Source: an uncultured Eubacteriales bacterium
GTDB lineage: Bacteria; Bacillota; Clostridia; Oscillospirales; Oscillospiraceae
Assembly: GCA_900555665.1 (NCBI GenBank)
Contig: USLX01000008.1
Span: 1 to 30,632 of the forward strand
Direction of reading: 5' to 3'
Length of the DNA: 30,632 nucleotides
The notes under the pieces were generated by a model that did not search any database, was not told where the DNA came from, and saw nothing but the letters and a program-made list of their open reading frames with translations. Below, in pieces: positions 1 through 7,879 of this stretch. The stretch's first letter is position 1. Each line of letters opens with the position of its first letter. The position numbers and the translations under genes are program-made.

Positions 1-23
1 CCCCTTCGCGTTCAATCAAGCAG
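1..23 (-). repeat. Copy of a dispersed repeat also found at 18326-18349
   Basis: Read on the minus strand this stretch contains CTGCTTGATTGAACGCGAA followed by GGGG. The same 19 bases followed by TGGGG occur on the plus strand at 18326-18349. The window edge cuts this copy, so its full extent is unknown. Confidence 0.65.
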
Positions 24-119
24 GTTTTTGAACTTTAAAAAGTTCAAAAACCTGGCCGTCAGCGGGGCGAAAATCCTTTTTCGACACGCTGACGGCCCCT
101 GCCGGATGGCAGGGGCCGT
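21..119. repeat. Three adjacent hairpins downstream of gatD, partly mutually exclusive
   Basis: Three inverted repeats sit end to end. Bases 21-36 pair perfectly with 39-54 (16 bp). Bases 54-63 pair with 88-97, with an inner CGAAAA/TTTTCG stem. Bases 92-103 pair with 108-119. The second and third share bases 92-97, so both cannot form fully at once. On the minus strand the 92-119 hairpin comes first after the gatD stop and is the likeliest terminator stem, but no long T-run follows it. The remaining hairpins look like repeat-element DNA. Confidence 0.6.
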
Positions 120-122
120 TCC

Positions 123-848
123 TTACGGTTCCAATCTCTTTTTCATATAGTCATGTGCCGCCGTCTCCAGCGAATCGTCCAGCGGAACCAGTTCCGCCTC
201 GCCATATTTGCGCTCGAGCGCGACGCGCAGGATGTGGTCGGCCAGCTTGGGATTTTTCGGCAGCAGGCAGCCGTGCGAATACGTCCCGAACACGTTTTGA
301 TACCGTGCGCCCTCCGTCCCGTCCTCGCCGTTGTTGCCGAAGCCCGCGAGCACGCGGCCCATCGGCTTGACGCCGCTTCCGAGATACGTCTTGCCGGAGT
401 GGTTCTCAAAGCCGACGACCTCGCAGCCCAGTTCCTCACAGGTGAACATGTAGTTGCCGATCATCCGCTCCTTTGAGCCGATGGTGTAGAGGTCGAGCGC
501 GCCGGTAAAGTCGCACTGCGCCCCGTCCCAGGTCTTGTAATACTGCCCCAGCATCTGATACCCGCCGCAGATCGCGAGCACCGGCAGGCCGTCTTCAATC
601 GCGGCCTTCAGCTCCCCGGTCTTGCCGCCTGCAAGGTCACTGAGCAGAACTTCCTGCTCAAAATCCTGCCCGCCGCCGACAAACAGCAGATCATAGGCCG
701 AGGCCTCCAGCGCCTGCCCGATGGAGACGCCTGTCACCGTCACGCCGATCCCGCGCCACTCCAAACGCTTTTTCATGCAGAGAATGTTGCCCCGATCGCC
801 GTAAAGGTTCAAAATATCGGGATAAAGATGACAAATGTTCAGTTCCAT
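123..848 (-). CDS. gatD: Lipid II isoglutaminyl synthase, glutaminase subunit GatD
   Basis: Type 1 glutamine amidotransferase of 241 residues that releases ammonia from glutamine for MurT, which amidates the alpha-carboxyl of D-Glu in lipid II at the inner face of the membrane. The nucleophile is Cys94 in AICGGYQ, the partner histidine is H192 in YSHG, and R128 (KERMIGN) matches the glutamine-binding arginine known from Staphylococcus aureus GatD. The N-terminal LYPDILNLYGDRGN motif is typical of the family, and the length is normal. It lies 9 bp after murT on the same strand and is surely co-transcribed with it. The alternative name CobB/CobQ-like amidotransferase is ruled out by the MurT partner. 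Confidence 0.95.
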   Translation of the reverse strand: MELNICHLYPDILNLYGDRGNILCMKKRLEWRGIGVTVTGVSIGQALEASAYDLLFVGGGQDFEQEVLLSDLAGGKTGELKAAIEDGLPVLAICGGYQMLGQYYKTWDGAQCDFTGALDLYTIGSKERMIGNYMFTCEELGCEVVGFENHSGKTYLGSGVKPMGRVLAGFGNNGEDGTEGARYQNVFGTYSHGCLLPKNPKLADHILRVALERKYGEAELVPLDDSLETAAHDYMKKRLEP

Positions 849-857
849 AGCCGCTCC

Positions 858-2228
858 TTATTCCCAGAAATTCTTATAGCCATACTGCTTGCTGATTGTC
901 TGCCGCAGCGCCAGCATCGCCGTGTACGTCGGCATCATATAGACCGGCAGCTTGTGCGCCGCCGTCTGCTCGCAGAGAGCTTTGTAGTCTTTCACAACGT
1001 GAATCCGGCTCGTCGGAAACCCTGCATACTGGAACCGCAGTGCCATATCGTCCGCGCGCACGCCGGACACATAGATCTCCCGCAGCGTATCGCCCATCTC
1101 GCAGAGGCGCTCGAAGTCGACGTCCCAGATCCAGCTCACATCCTTGCCGTCCTGCGCACGGTCGTTGAGGCAGGCAGCGAAGACGAACGGCTCACGAATC
1201 TGCGTCAGGAAGTTCAAAACCTGATTGCACCCCGCGGGGTTTTTAATCAGGATCATCCGGACATCCGTGCCGCCGATCTCAAATTTCTCCATCCGCCCGA
1301 AGCCGCAGGCAAACTCCGAAAGGCTCTTCGCCGTCGTCGCCGCGTCGAGGCCCATCGCCTTCCCGGCCGCCATCGCCGCGCAGGCGTTATAAATATTGTA
1401 GCCGCCCGGCAGATTGATCTTCGCCTCGTATTCCTCTTCACCGATCCGGAACACCACGGTCGACTGCTCCGCGTCCGACGAGAGCACCTTCGCCACCGCC
1501 ACGTCTGTCTGCGGTCTGCAGTACCCGCACTTCGGGCAGCGATAGCTGCCGAGGTGCCCGTAGGTGACGTAGTCGTAGACATATTCGCTCTTGCAGCGGA
1601 TGCAGTATGGCGCGTCAGAGAGCTCCTCGACGCGCGAGGCATAGATCGGCGTGTTCACGCCGAAGAAAATCACCGGATTTTCAAACGCATCGTGGATCGA
1701 TGTGCAGAGCGAATCGTCCGCATTGAGGCAGAGCGTCGCGTTCGGGCTGTGGCTGATGCCGATCTCGATGTTCTCCAGCGTGTGCGTCACTTCGCCATAC
1801 CGGTCGAGCTGATCGCGGAACAGGTTCGTCACCACAACGGCCTTCGCGTCCACAAACGTGGAAATCGACTTAAACGCCGCCTCGTCCGCCTCGATCAGCG
1901 CGTGCGTATACCGGCACCGGCCGAGCAGGGAAGCGTGCATGGCAAACTCTGCGGTCACACCGCTGAGCAAATTTGCGCCGGAGCGGTTGGCAAAGTAAGA
2001 GATTCCAGCGTCAGCCCACGACTGCTCGATCATCCGAGACGTCGTGGTCTTTCCGTTGGTGCCCGTGACAATCACCGTCGTCACGTTCTTCGCCAATTGC
2101 CCCAGCAAATTCGGGCAGAGCTTCAGTGCGATTCGTCCCGGAAAGTCCGTTCCGCCTCTGCCCAGCAGACGGATGGCCGCGCGGGAAAGCTTGCAGGCAA
2201 GCACCGCAAAAAATACCTTCAGTTTCAT
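858..2228 (-). CDS. murT: Lipid II isoglutaminyl synthase, Mur-ligase subunit MurT
   Basis: ATP-dependent Mur-ligase-like protein of 456 residues that activates D-Glu of the peptidoglycan stem peptide and uses ammonia from GatD. The P-loop is GTNGKTT at 56-62. A four-cysteine zinc ribbon is inserted at C209, C212, C231 and C234, as in S. aureus MurT. The C-terminal DUF1727 part carries the DGKDVSW motif near 360-366. I chose the ATG at 2226-2228 because the next residues align with known MurT starts; the frame stays open further upstream, but that part crosses the promoter and has no family similarity. A TTGTCA-17-TATATT promoter ends only 7 bp before this ATG, so the mRNA may be almost leaderless. 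Confidence 0.95.
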   Translation of the reverse strand: MKLKVFFAVLACKLSRAAIRLLGRGGTDFPGRIALKLCPNLLGQLAKNVTTVIVTGTNGKTTTSRMIEQSWADAGISYFANRSGANLLSGVTAEFAMHASLLGRCRYTHALIEADEAAFKSISTFVDAKAVVVTNLFRDQLDRYGEVTHTLENIEIGISHSPNATLCLNADDSLCTSIHDAFENPVIFFGVNTPIYASRVEELSDAPYCIRCKSEYVYDYVTYGHLGSYRCPKCGYCRPQTDVAVAKVLSSDAEQSTVVFRIGEEEYEAKINLPGGYNIYNACAAMAAGKAMGLDAATTAKSLSEFACGFGRMEKFEIGGTDVRMILIKNPAGCNQVLNFLTQIREPFVFAACLNDRAQDGKDVSWIWDVDFERLCEMGDTLREIYVSGVRADDMALRFQYAGFPTSRIHVVKDYKALCEQTAAHKLPVYMMPTYTAMLALRQTISKQYGYKNFWE

Positions 2229-2235
2229 GCTCCCT

Positions 2236-2264
2236 AATATACCATAAAACTGTGCCGGTGACAA
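2236..2264 (-). promoter_or_regulatory. Sigma-A promoter for murT-gatD
   Basis: On the minus strand TTGTCA (2264-2259), a 17-bp spacer and TATATT (2241-2236). The -10 box ends 7 bp from the murT ATG, leaving almost no 5' leader, although AGGGAG lies between the two. Confidence 0.65.
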
Positions 2265-2304
2265 GCTCTGCCGCAAAAAGTAACGAATGATTACAATTTT
2301 TCTC

Positions 2305-2333
2305 TTGCCATGGTTGTCATAATCTGATATAAT
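2305..2333 (+). promoter_or_regulatory. Sigma-A promoter for the exonuclease III gene
   Basis: TTGCCA at 2305-2310, a 17-bp spacer and a perfect TATAAT at 2328-2333. It is divergent from the murT promoter and 33 bp upstream of the ATG at 2367, so the leader is short and ordinary. Confidence 0.75.
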
Positions 2334-2366
2334 TATCGTTGAATCGTCGAAAAAGGGGATTTGCCC

Positions 2367-3128
2367 ATGAAATTCATATCCTGGAACGTCAACGGCCTGC
2401 GCGCCTGCCTGCAAAAGGGCTTCCTGGACTTTTTCCAGGCCGAAGACGCCGATTTTTTCTGCCTGCAGGAGACGAAGCTCCAGCCCGAGCAAGTCTCGCT
2501 CGACCTGCCCGGCTACGCGCAGTACTGGTGCTCGGCCGAGAAGAAGGGCTACTCCGGCACGGCCATCTTCGCCAAGCATCCGCCGCTCTCCGTGGCCTAC
2601 GGCGTCGGCGTGGAGGAGCTTGACCACGAGGGCCGCATGATTACGCTCGAATATCCGGACTTTTATCTTGTCACCTGCTATACGCCGAACGCGCAGGATG
2701 GCCTCAAGCGCCTGGATCACCGCATGGCCTGGGACGACGCCTTCCGCAAGCGCCTGTGCGCGCTCGATGAAAAAAAGCCCGTCATCGCCTGCGGCGATCT
2801 GAACGTCGCGCACAACGAAATCGACCTGAAAAATCCGAAAACCAACCGCGGCAACCCCGGTTTTTCGGACGAAGAGCGCGGTAAATTTACCGACCTGCTC
2901 TCCGCCGGCTTCACCGATACCTTCCGCCATCTGCGCCCCGACGCAGCGGAATATTCCTGGTGGAGCTACCGCTTCCACGCGCGCGAGAAGAATATCGGCT
3001 GGCGCATCGACTATTTCCTGGTCTCCGACCGCTTAAAAGACCGCATCGAGGCGGCCCCCATCCGCGCTGACATCTTTGGCTCCGACCATTGTCCCGTCGG
3101 CCTGACTCTGAAGGAGGAATCCCAATGA
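2367..3128 (+). CDS. xth: Exodeoxyribonuclease III (AP endonuclease family 1)
   Basis: Mg-dependent endonuclease/exonuclease/phosphatase-fold enzyme of 253 residues that cuts at abasic sites and trims 3' ends in base excision repair. Visible family motifs, in order, are FISWNVNGLRA at the N-terminus, LQETK with the metal-binding glutamate, CGDLNVAHNEIDL in the middle, and GSDHCPV near the end with the catalytic Asp-His pair. I start at the ATG at 2367, preceded by AAGGGG at 2354-2359, rather than at the in-frame TTG at 2361. Its last bases overlap the ATG of the next gene in an ATGA. The family assignment is firm; xth and exoA are used interchangeably for it. Confidence 0.95.
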   Translation: MKFISWNVNGLRACLQKGFLDFFQAEDADFFCLQETKLQPEQVSLDLPGYAQYWCSAEKKGYSGTAIFAKHPPLSVAYGVGVEELDHEGRMITLEYPDFYLVTCYTPNAQDGLKRLDHRMAWDDAFRKRLCALDEKKPVIACGDLNVAHNEIDLKNPKTNRGNPGFSDEERGKFTDLLSAGFTDTFRHLRPDAAEYSWWSYRFHAREKNIGWRIDYFLVSDRLKDRIEAAPIRADIFGSDHCPVGLTLKEESQ

Positions 3129-4447
3129 AACGCAGACTCACCGCCCTCATCCTGACGCTCGCCCTGCTCGCCGCGCTTGCGCTCCCTGCCGCCGCCGCGA
3201 CCTACAGCAACTGGTTCAAAAGCAACTACCAGGAGATGCAAAACCTCAAGATTCTGCCAGACCAATTCACCGGCATGGACCTCAAGCAGCCCATCACGCG
3301 CGGAGAAATGTGCCTCCTTGCCGTCCAGGCCTTCGAAGAGGCCACCGGCAACGACCTGGAGCTCGACGGCACGCAGTATTTTACCGATACGAATGATACC
3401 AACATCACCAAGGCCTATGAATACGGCATCGTCTCCGGTTATCCGGACGGCACGTTCCGCCCCGATCAGCGCATCACGCGGCAGGAATTTTTCAAGCTCC
3501 TCGAAAACTTCTGCTATTCCGCCGCCTTTAAGCCCGTCCTGTCCGTCGACGCCAACGCCCTCAGCCAGTTTGGTGATGCCTCGGCCCTTTCCAGCTGGGC
3601 AAAGGAATCCGCGCAGTTCTGCGTGACCTACAGCTATGTCAACGGCACGAAAGACGCCTCCGGCAGCGTCGTCCTCGACCCGACCGGCACCGCCTCCCGG
3701 CAGGAAGCCATGACCATGTTCCTCCGCGCCTTTAAGCGCGTCAAGGAGTATTATTACTACGCCGTCCTCACCGCCGGAGTCTCCGATGACGGCCACGACA
3801 CCGGCGATACCGGCGTCACCGTCTCCGACCTCAGCAAGACCATGTACGTCACCGCGCAGACGCTCAACGTCCGCGATTCCTGGTCGTCCGGCAGCACCCT
3901 TGTCGGAACCCTGAAATACGGCGATGCCGTCACCGTCACCGGCCGCTGCTCCAATGGCTGGATGCGGATTCAGTATCAGGGCCACACGGCCTACGTCTCC
4001 GGCGAATACCTGGCCGGCCAGAACGGTGGCTCCTCTGACGGCAACAACAATACCGGCTCCACCGTCACCGGCTCCGGCACGGCGGCTGAGATTGCCCGCT
4101 TTGTCTGCACCTTCGTCGGTTACAACTACGTCTACGGCGGCTCCAAGCCGTCCACCGGCTTCGACTGCTCGGGCCTCATGTACTACTGCCTGCGCCAGTA
4201 CGGCTATTCGATGAACCGTACCGCTGACGACCAGATGGACCAGGGCACCGCCGTCTCGCGCGACGGGCTGCAGGTCGGCGACCTCGTCTTCTTCGGCTCC
4301 GGCAGCTATGCCAACCACGTCGGCATGTACATCGGCGACGGCAACTTTGTCCACGCCTCCACGCCCTCTACCGGCGTCCGAATCAACTCCCTGAACGAGA
4401 CGTACTACACCAATCGCTACATCGGCGCCCGCCGGATCATCAACTGA
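3125..4447 (+). CDS. Secreted SLH - SH3 - NlpC/P60 cell-wall hydrolase
   Basis: Exported protein of 440 residues. Residues 1-24 are a signal peptide (MKRR, hydrophobic core, ALPAAAA). Residues of about 30-215 contain S-layer-homology-type repeats, shown by PITRGEM and by GIVSGYPDGTFRPDQRITRQE, which anchor proteins to wall polymers. A bacterial SH3 domain spans about 240-297. The NlpC/P60 cysteine-peptidase domain spans about 315-440, with catalytic C348 (FDCSG), H398 (NHVGMYIG) and H410 (FVHAS). The family cleaves peptide cross-bridges or stems of peptidoglycan. AAGGAGG at 3111-3117 precedes the ATG, and translation is coupled to the upstream nuclease by an ATGA overlap. The pairing with a repair enzyme looks positional rather than functional. 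Confidence 0.92.
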   Translation: MKRRLTALILTLALLAALALPAAAATYSNWFKSNYQEMQNLKILPDQFTGMDLKQPITRGEMCLLAVQAFEEATGNDLELDGTQYFTDTNDTNITKAYEYGIVSGYPDGTFRPDQRITRQEFFKLLENFCYSAAFKPVLSVDANALSQFGDASALSSWAKESAQFCVTYSYVNGTKDASGSVVLDPTGTASRQEAMTMFLRAFKRVKEYYYYAVLTAGVSDDGHDTGDTGVTVSDLSKTMYVTAQTLNVRDSWSSGSTLVGTLKYGDAVTVTGRCSNGWMRIQYQGHTAYVSGEYLAGQNGGSSDGNNNTGSTVTGSGTAAEIARFVCTFVGYNYVYGGSKPSTGFDCSGLMYYCLRQYGYSMNRTADDQMDQGTAVSRDGLQVGDLVFFGSGSYANHVGMYIGDGNFVHASTPSTGVRINSLNETYYTNRYIGARRIIN

Positions 4448-4459
4448 CAAAGCTGCCAT

Positions 4460-4491
4460 AAAAAGTCCCCTCTGACAAGAGGGGACTTTTT
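4460..4491 (+). terminator. Rho-independent terminator after the NlpC/P60 gene
   Basis: AAAAGTCCCCTC pairs with GAGGGGACTTTT across a TGACAA loop, followed by further Ts. The A-run and T-run make it usable on both strands. Confidence 0.85.
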
Positions 4492-4530
4492 ACACCCCGC
4501 GCAGACTGGGGAGAAATCCCCGCCGCCGCA

Positions 4531-4564
4531 AAAAACTGTCCCCGGCGCATCGCGCCGGGGACAG
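4531..4564 (-). terminator. Terminator of the uracil-DNA glycosylase operon
   Basis: Stem CTGTCCCCGGCGC / GCGCCGGGGACAG with a 3-base loop; read on the minus strand it is followed by TTTTTTG. It lies just past the stop codon at 4570. Confidence 0.85.
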
Positions 4565-4569
4565 CTTCC

Positions 4570-5142
4570 TTATTCCGGGCAAACCGTATGGCTGCAAACC
4601 TCTGCAACCTTCGCCTGCAGGCGCTTGAGATCCCGGAATGTCTCCGGCCGCTTGCTCTCGTCGCGCAGCAGCGCGGAGGGATGATAGAGCGCCGTAAACC
4701 AGATGCCGCCCTTTTCCGTCCACTGCCCGTGATCCCGCGTAATCCGAAAATCCTCCTGGATCAGCTTCATCGCCGCGATCCGCCCGAGGCACACGATGAT
4801 CTTCGGCCGCAGCAGCTTCGTCTGCGCTCGCAGCCATCCGATACAGGCCTCCTGCTCCACCTGCATCGGGTCACGGTTGTGCGGCGGCCGGCATTTGACG
4901 ATGTTTGCAATGTAGCAATTGTGCCGCCCAAGGTCGATGATGGACAGCATATCGTCCAAAAGCCGCCCCGCCGGGCCGACGAACGGTTCGCCCTTCAGGT
5001 CTTCCTGTTCGCCCGGCCCCTCGCCGACAAACAGCACTTCCGCATCCTCCGGCCCAACGCCGAAGACCACGCTGTGCCGCGTCTGACAGAGCGGACACTG
5101 AACGCACGCCTCACATGCGCTCCGCAGCGCCTCCCAGGTCAT
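4570..5142 (-). CDS. Uracil-DNA glycosylase, family 4 (iron-sulfur type)
   Basis: Protein of 190 residues that removes uracil from DNA in base excision repair. It has the family 4 pattern: CPLC at C16/C19 and a second cysteine pair (VKCRPPHNRDP ... EACIGWL) that together hold a 4Fe-4S cluster, the active-site motif GEGPGEQED after strand one, and HPSALLRD near the C-terminus. The length is typical of bacterial family 4 enzymes. Its ATG overlaps the stop of the upstream carboxypeptidase gene by 4 bp (5139-5142), and GGAGGA lies 7 bp before it, so it is translated as the second gene of that operon. The family assignment is firm; whether it acts on uracil only cannot be told. Confidence 0.9.
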   Translation of the reverse strand: MTWEALRSACEACVQCPLCQTRHSVVFGVGPEDAEVLFVGEGPGEQEDLKGEPFVGPAGRLLDDMLSIIDLGRHNCYIANIVKCRPPHNRDPMQVEQEACIGWLRAQTKLLRPKIIVCLGRIAAMKLIQEDFRITRDHGQWTEKGGIWFTALYHPSALLRDESKRPETFRDLKRLQAKVAEVCSHTVCPE

Positions 5143-6614
5143 CGTTCATCCTCCTCCCAGGCGTCGATCTGGCGTGACTGCCGCTGCCGTTCGCGCAGGG
5201 CGTTCCTGCGCTGCTCAATGCGCTGCCGCCGTCGGATGCGCCGCCGGATGCTCGCCCAGAGATAGAGCGCCGCAAAAATTGCCACCACAATCACAATCAG
5301 CAGCACGAGCCACTTCCACCAGTTTCTCTGCATATAGGCCGCCGTGTCCGTCTTCATCGCGGAGATCTCCGACCGCGCCACATCCGCAATCGCCAGCAGA
5401 TCGGTCTCCTGCAGCAGCTCACCGTCATAACTTACCGTCGCATGTCCCATCACCTGTGATTCCTGCACCGGTGCTTCCACGCTCTCGCTCGTCAGCGAAA
5501 TTTCCACATCCAGCTTGCTCTCGTCATACCCGTTCGGAAGCAAAATCTGAATATCGTCCTTCGGCGCCACCGCTACGGCCTCCGCGCCCGCGGAATTCGT
5601 CACCGCCACCTGTGCCACCGGGTACAGCGGCGAGAGCACCGACACATAGGAGAAGTTCTCAAATCCATACTGAAACAGCCGGATACACTCCGGAAAGCTC
5701 TCCATCTGAATGTCACCGGTCTCCAAAACCGTCGTCTCCGCGCCGCAGATTATGCCAAGCAGATACATTCCGTTGTCCTTTGCCGACGAGATGACACAGC
5801 GCCCCGCCGGTGTCGTATAACCGGTCTTGATGCCGATGGCCTTCGAATAGTAATACCGGTTGCCCGCGTTCTGGAAGATGAGCATGTTCGTCGTCTTCAG
5901 CACGCGCTCTTCCGAAAGGTTCGTCGCCGGCAGCGTATATTCTGCCGTGTTCGTGATCGTGCGGAAATTTTCGCTTTTCAGCGCCGCCTCCACAATCAGC
6001 GACAGATCCCGCGCCGTCGTATAGTGGCTCTCGTCGTGCAGCCCGTGCGGATTCATAAAGTGCGTGTGCGTGCAGCCAAGCGCATACGCGCGCTCATTCA
6101 TCATCTGCACGAAATCTTCAATCGTTCCGCCCACATGCTCCGCCACCGCATTGGCCGCCTCATTGCCGGATTCCACCATCATGCAGTACAGCAAATTCTC
6201 CAGCGTCAGCTGTTCGCCGACCTGAAGCCCCGCTGTGCTGCCGCTTGCGCTGACGTCGGCATAGGCATTGTCCGTGATCGTCACAATGTCCGAAAGATTC
6301 CCGTTTTCCAGCGCCAGCAGACAGGTCATGATCTTCGTCAGGCTCGCGGGATAGACCTGTCCGTCCGCATTCTGCTCAAAGATGGTGCGTCCCGTGTTCA
6401 GGTCGATCAAAAGCGCCGCCTTTGCCTTCGCCTGATAGTCCGGCAGGGCCGAGGCTTGCTCTGTTTCGTCCGTACCGGCGCGCTCCTGTCCGCCCTCCGT
6501 CTGCGTGCTGCCCTCGGGAACGTCCGCCCCTGTTCCGTCCGCAGCCATCACAGGCAGTGCCATTAAAAATGCCAGACAAAGGAAAAGCGCCAGAAGCGCA
6601 CGAATTTTTTTCAT
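5139..6614 (-). CDS. D-alanyl-D-alanine carboxypeptidase (DacF/PBP5-like)
   Basis: Membrane-bound penicillin-binding protein of 491 residues that removes the terminal D-Ala from peptidoglycan stem peptides outside the cell. Residues 1-24 form a signal peptide ending in ALPVMAA. The three serine-peptidase motifs are SLTK (S91, K94), SGN (149-151) and KTG (263-265), followed by a PBP5 C-terminal beta domain. Unlike the amphipathic helix of classical PBP5, the C-terminus has a true transmembrane helix (about 430-455) and a highly basic/acidic tail rich in Arg and Gln, predicted to lie in the cytoplasm. I start at the ATG at 6612-6614; the longer open frame has no signal peptide at its front. It is the first gene of an operon with the uracil glycosylase. 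Confidence 0.92.
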   Translation of the reverse strand: MKKIRALLALFLCLAFLMALPVMAADGTGADVPEGSTQTEGGQERAGTDETEQASALPDYQAKAKAALLIDLNTGRTIFEQNADGQVYPASLTKIMTCLLALENGNLSDIVTITDNAYADVSASGSTAGLQVGEQLTLENLLYCMMVESGNEAANAVAEHVGGTIEDFVQMMNERAYALGCTHTHFMNPHGLHDESHYTTARDLSLIVEAALKSENFRTITNTAEYTLPATNLSEERVLKTTNMLIFQNAGNRYYYSKAIGIKTGYTTPAGRCVISSAKDNGMYLLGIICGAETTVLETGDIQMESFPECIRLFQYGFENFSYVSVLSPLYPVAQVAVTNSAGAEAVAVAPKDDIQILLPNGYDESKLDVEISLTSESVEAPVQESQVMGHATVSYDGELLQETDLLAIADVARSEISAMKTDTAAYMQRNWWKWLVLLIVIVVAIFAALYLWASIRRRIRRRQRIEQRRNALRERQRQSRQIDAWEEDER

Positions 6615-6642
6615 AACTACCACCAAATTCAAAAGTTGAGGA

Positions 6643-6672
6643 TTGCCGCACAGGCCATCCGTGTGGTACAAT
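6643..6672 (+). promoter_or_regulatory. Promoter for the ComEA-like / two-component operon
   Basis: TTGCCG (6643-6648), an 18-bp spacer and TACAAT (6667-6672), 43 bp upstream of the ATG at 6716. The -10 box touches the -10 box of the divergent promoter, so the two may compete for polymerase. Confidence 0.5.
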
Positions 6673-6699
6673 ATTATAACAAATTTCATTTGATGTCAA
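6673..6699 (-). promoter_or_regulatory. Promoter for the carboxypeptidase operon
   Basis: On the minus strand TTGACA (6699-6694), a 15-bp spacer and TATAAT (6678-6673). Both boxes are perfect, but the spacer is 2 bp shorter than usual. It overlaps the opposite-facing promoter at 6643-6672. Confidence 0.55.
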
Positions 6700-6715
6700 T
6701 TCCGGAGGGGTGGAA

Positions 6716-7150
6716 ATGAAACGCATCGCCGATCGCGCCTGGACCTGGATCCTTTGCCTGCTTGTCTGCGTGGGCGCGGTCTGTTTTCTGATCGGACGGC
6801 TCAGCGCAGGTGACGCCGTGCGCATGCAGACCGAAAAATCATCCGCCTCTACCGCCGAAGCCGTCCGTGCGGACGATGCCGCAACGGAAGCCGCTCCCGC
6901 GCCGCAGCCTGGCCGCGACACTTCGCCGCTCACACCCGCTGAAAATTTGCGGCTCGATCTCAACAAGGCCACGAAAGAAGAACTCATGCAGTTGCCGCAC
7001 ATCGGGGAAACGCTGGCCGGCCGCATCCTGTCCTATCGCGAAGAGAATGACGGCTTTATGTCAACCGAACAATTGATGGACGTCGATGGGATCGGAGAGG
7101 CAACCTATGCCGCTCTGAAGGATCTTGTCACAGTGGAGGTAAAACGATGA
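6716..7150 (+). CDS. ComEA-like helix-hairpin-helix DNA-binding membrane protein
   Basis: Protein of 144 residues with one N-terminal membrane anchor (about residues 10-28), a low-complexity Ala/Pro/Thr linker and a C-terminal double helix-hairpin-helix of about 65 residues (LDLNKATKEELMQLPHIGE ... LMDVDGIGEATYAAL). ComEA proteins of this design bind double-stranded DNA at the cell surface during natural transformation. No SLBB domain is present, so it is a short form. The ATG at 6716 follows GGAGGGG at 6704-6710; a GTG at 6710 would overlap that site. It overlaps the response regulator by ATGA, an unusual partner, since no comEB/comEC is nearby. A competence role is therefore inferred only from the fold. 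Confidence 0.8.
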   Translation: MKRIADRAWTWILCLLVCVGAVCFLIGRLSAGDAVRMQTEKSSASTAEAVRADDAATEAAPAPQPGRDTSPLTPAENLRLDLNKATKEELMQLPHIGETLAGRILSYREENDGFMSTEQLMDVDGIGEATYAALKDLVTVEVKR

Positions 7151-7827
7151 AAATTCTGGTCGTCGACGACGAAAAGCTGCTCGTCAAAGGGATCAAGTTT
7201 AATCTTGAAAATGACGGATATGAGGTCGTAACCGGCGCAGACGGCATGGAAGCGGTCGAGTTGGCTGCCGCAGGCGATCTGGACCTCATCGTCCTCGATC
7301 TCATGATGCCGCGCATGGACGGCCTCGAGGCCTGCAGCAAAATCCGGGAGTTTTCCGATGTTCCGATAATTATGTTAACTGCGAAGTCCGAGGATATGGA
7401 CAAGCTTATGGGCTTTGAGCACGGCGCGGACGATTATCTCACCAAACCTTTCAATATCCTCGAACTCAAGGCCCGCATCCGCGCCCTTCTACGCCGTTCC
7501 GGCTCCTCACAAAAGTCCAATAAAGAGGACGTTCTGCAATGTGGCCACATCACCCTCGACCGCAGCGCCAGAAATGCGTATAACGACGGAAAAATGGTGG
7601 ATTTGACGCAAAAAGAGTTCGATTTGGTGGAACTTTTGATGCGCAATCCCAACCGCGTCTACTCGCGCGAAGCCCTGCTCGACGCCATCTGGGGCTATGA
7701 CAACAGCAGCGACATCCGCACTGTCGATGTGCATATCCGCCGCCTGCGTGAAAAGCTCGAGCGAACCCCGGCCTCGCCGGAACACATCCTGACAAAGTGG
7801 GGAGTGGGCTACTATTTCAAATTCTAA
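7147..7827 (+). CDS. OmpR/PhoB-family response regulator
   Basis: DNA-binding response regulator of 226 residues. The receiver domain (1-115) shows the acidic pair D7/D8, the phosphoacceptor D51 (VLDLMMPRMDG) and K100 (LTKPF). The winged-helix effector domain (about 130-226) contains LTQKEFDLVELL and ends with the family-typical VRTVDVHIRRLREK-like helix and WGVGYYF. It overlaps the ComEA-like gene by 4 bp, and the sensor kinase follows at once, so the two form a cognate pair. The closest named relatives by layout are WalR/PhoP/VanR-like regulators, but the target genes cannot be read from the sequence. Confidence 0.93.
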   Translation: MKILVVDDEKLLVKGIKFNLENDGYEVVTGADGMEAVELAAAGDLDLIVLDLMMPRMDGLEACSKIREFSDVPIIMLTAKSEDMDKLMGFEHGADDYLTKPFNILELKARIRALLRRSGSSQKSNKEDVLQCGHITLDRSARNAYNDGKMVDLTQKEFDLVELLMRNPNRVYSREALLDAIWGYDNSSDIRTVDVHIRRLREKLERTPASPEHILTKWGVGYYFKF

Positions 7828-7879
7828 AGCCAGACGGATCCTGCCGCCAAGTACGCAGCTGCGAAATGCCCTGGCCTAC

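Noticed and set aside
828..2237. 469-codon plus-strand frame opposite murT
   Set aside because: Arg/His-rich antisense frame of a clear gene; no motif or start signal.
858..2978. A 706-codon minus-strand frame extending murT upstream
   Set aside because: The part beyond 2228 is antisense to exonuclease III and crosses both divergent promoters; MurT similarity begins at the ATG at 2226-2228.
3011..4459. Long minus-strand open frame opposite the NlpC/P60 gene
   Set aside because: It is a shadow of a high-GC gene: Val/Gly/Ala/Asp-rich, no domain, no ribosome-binding site, while the plus strand has a complete domain set.
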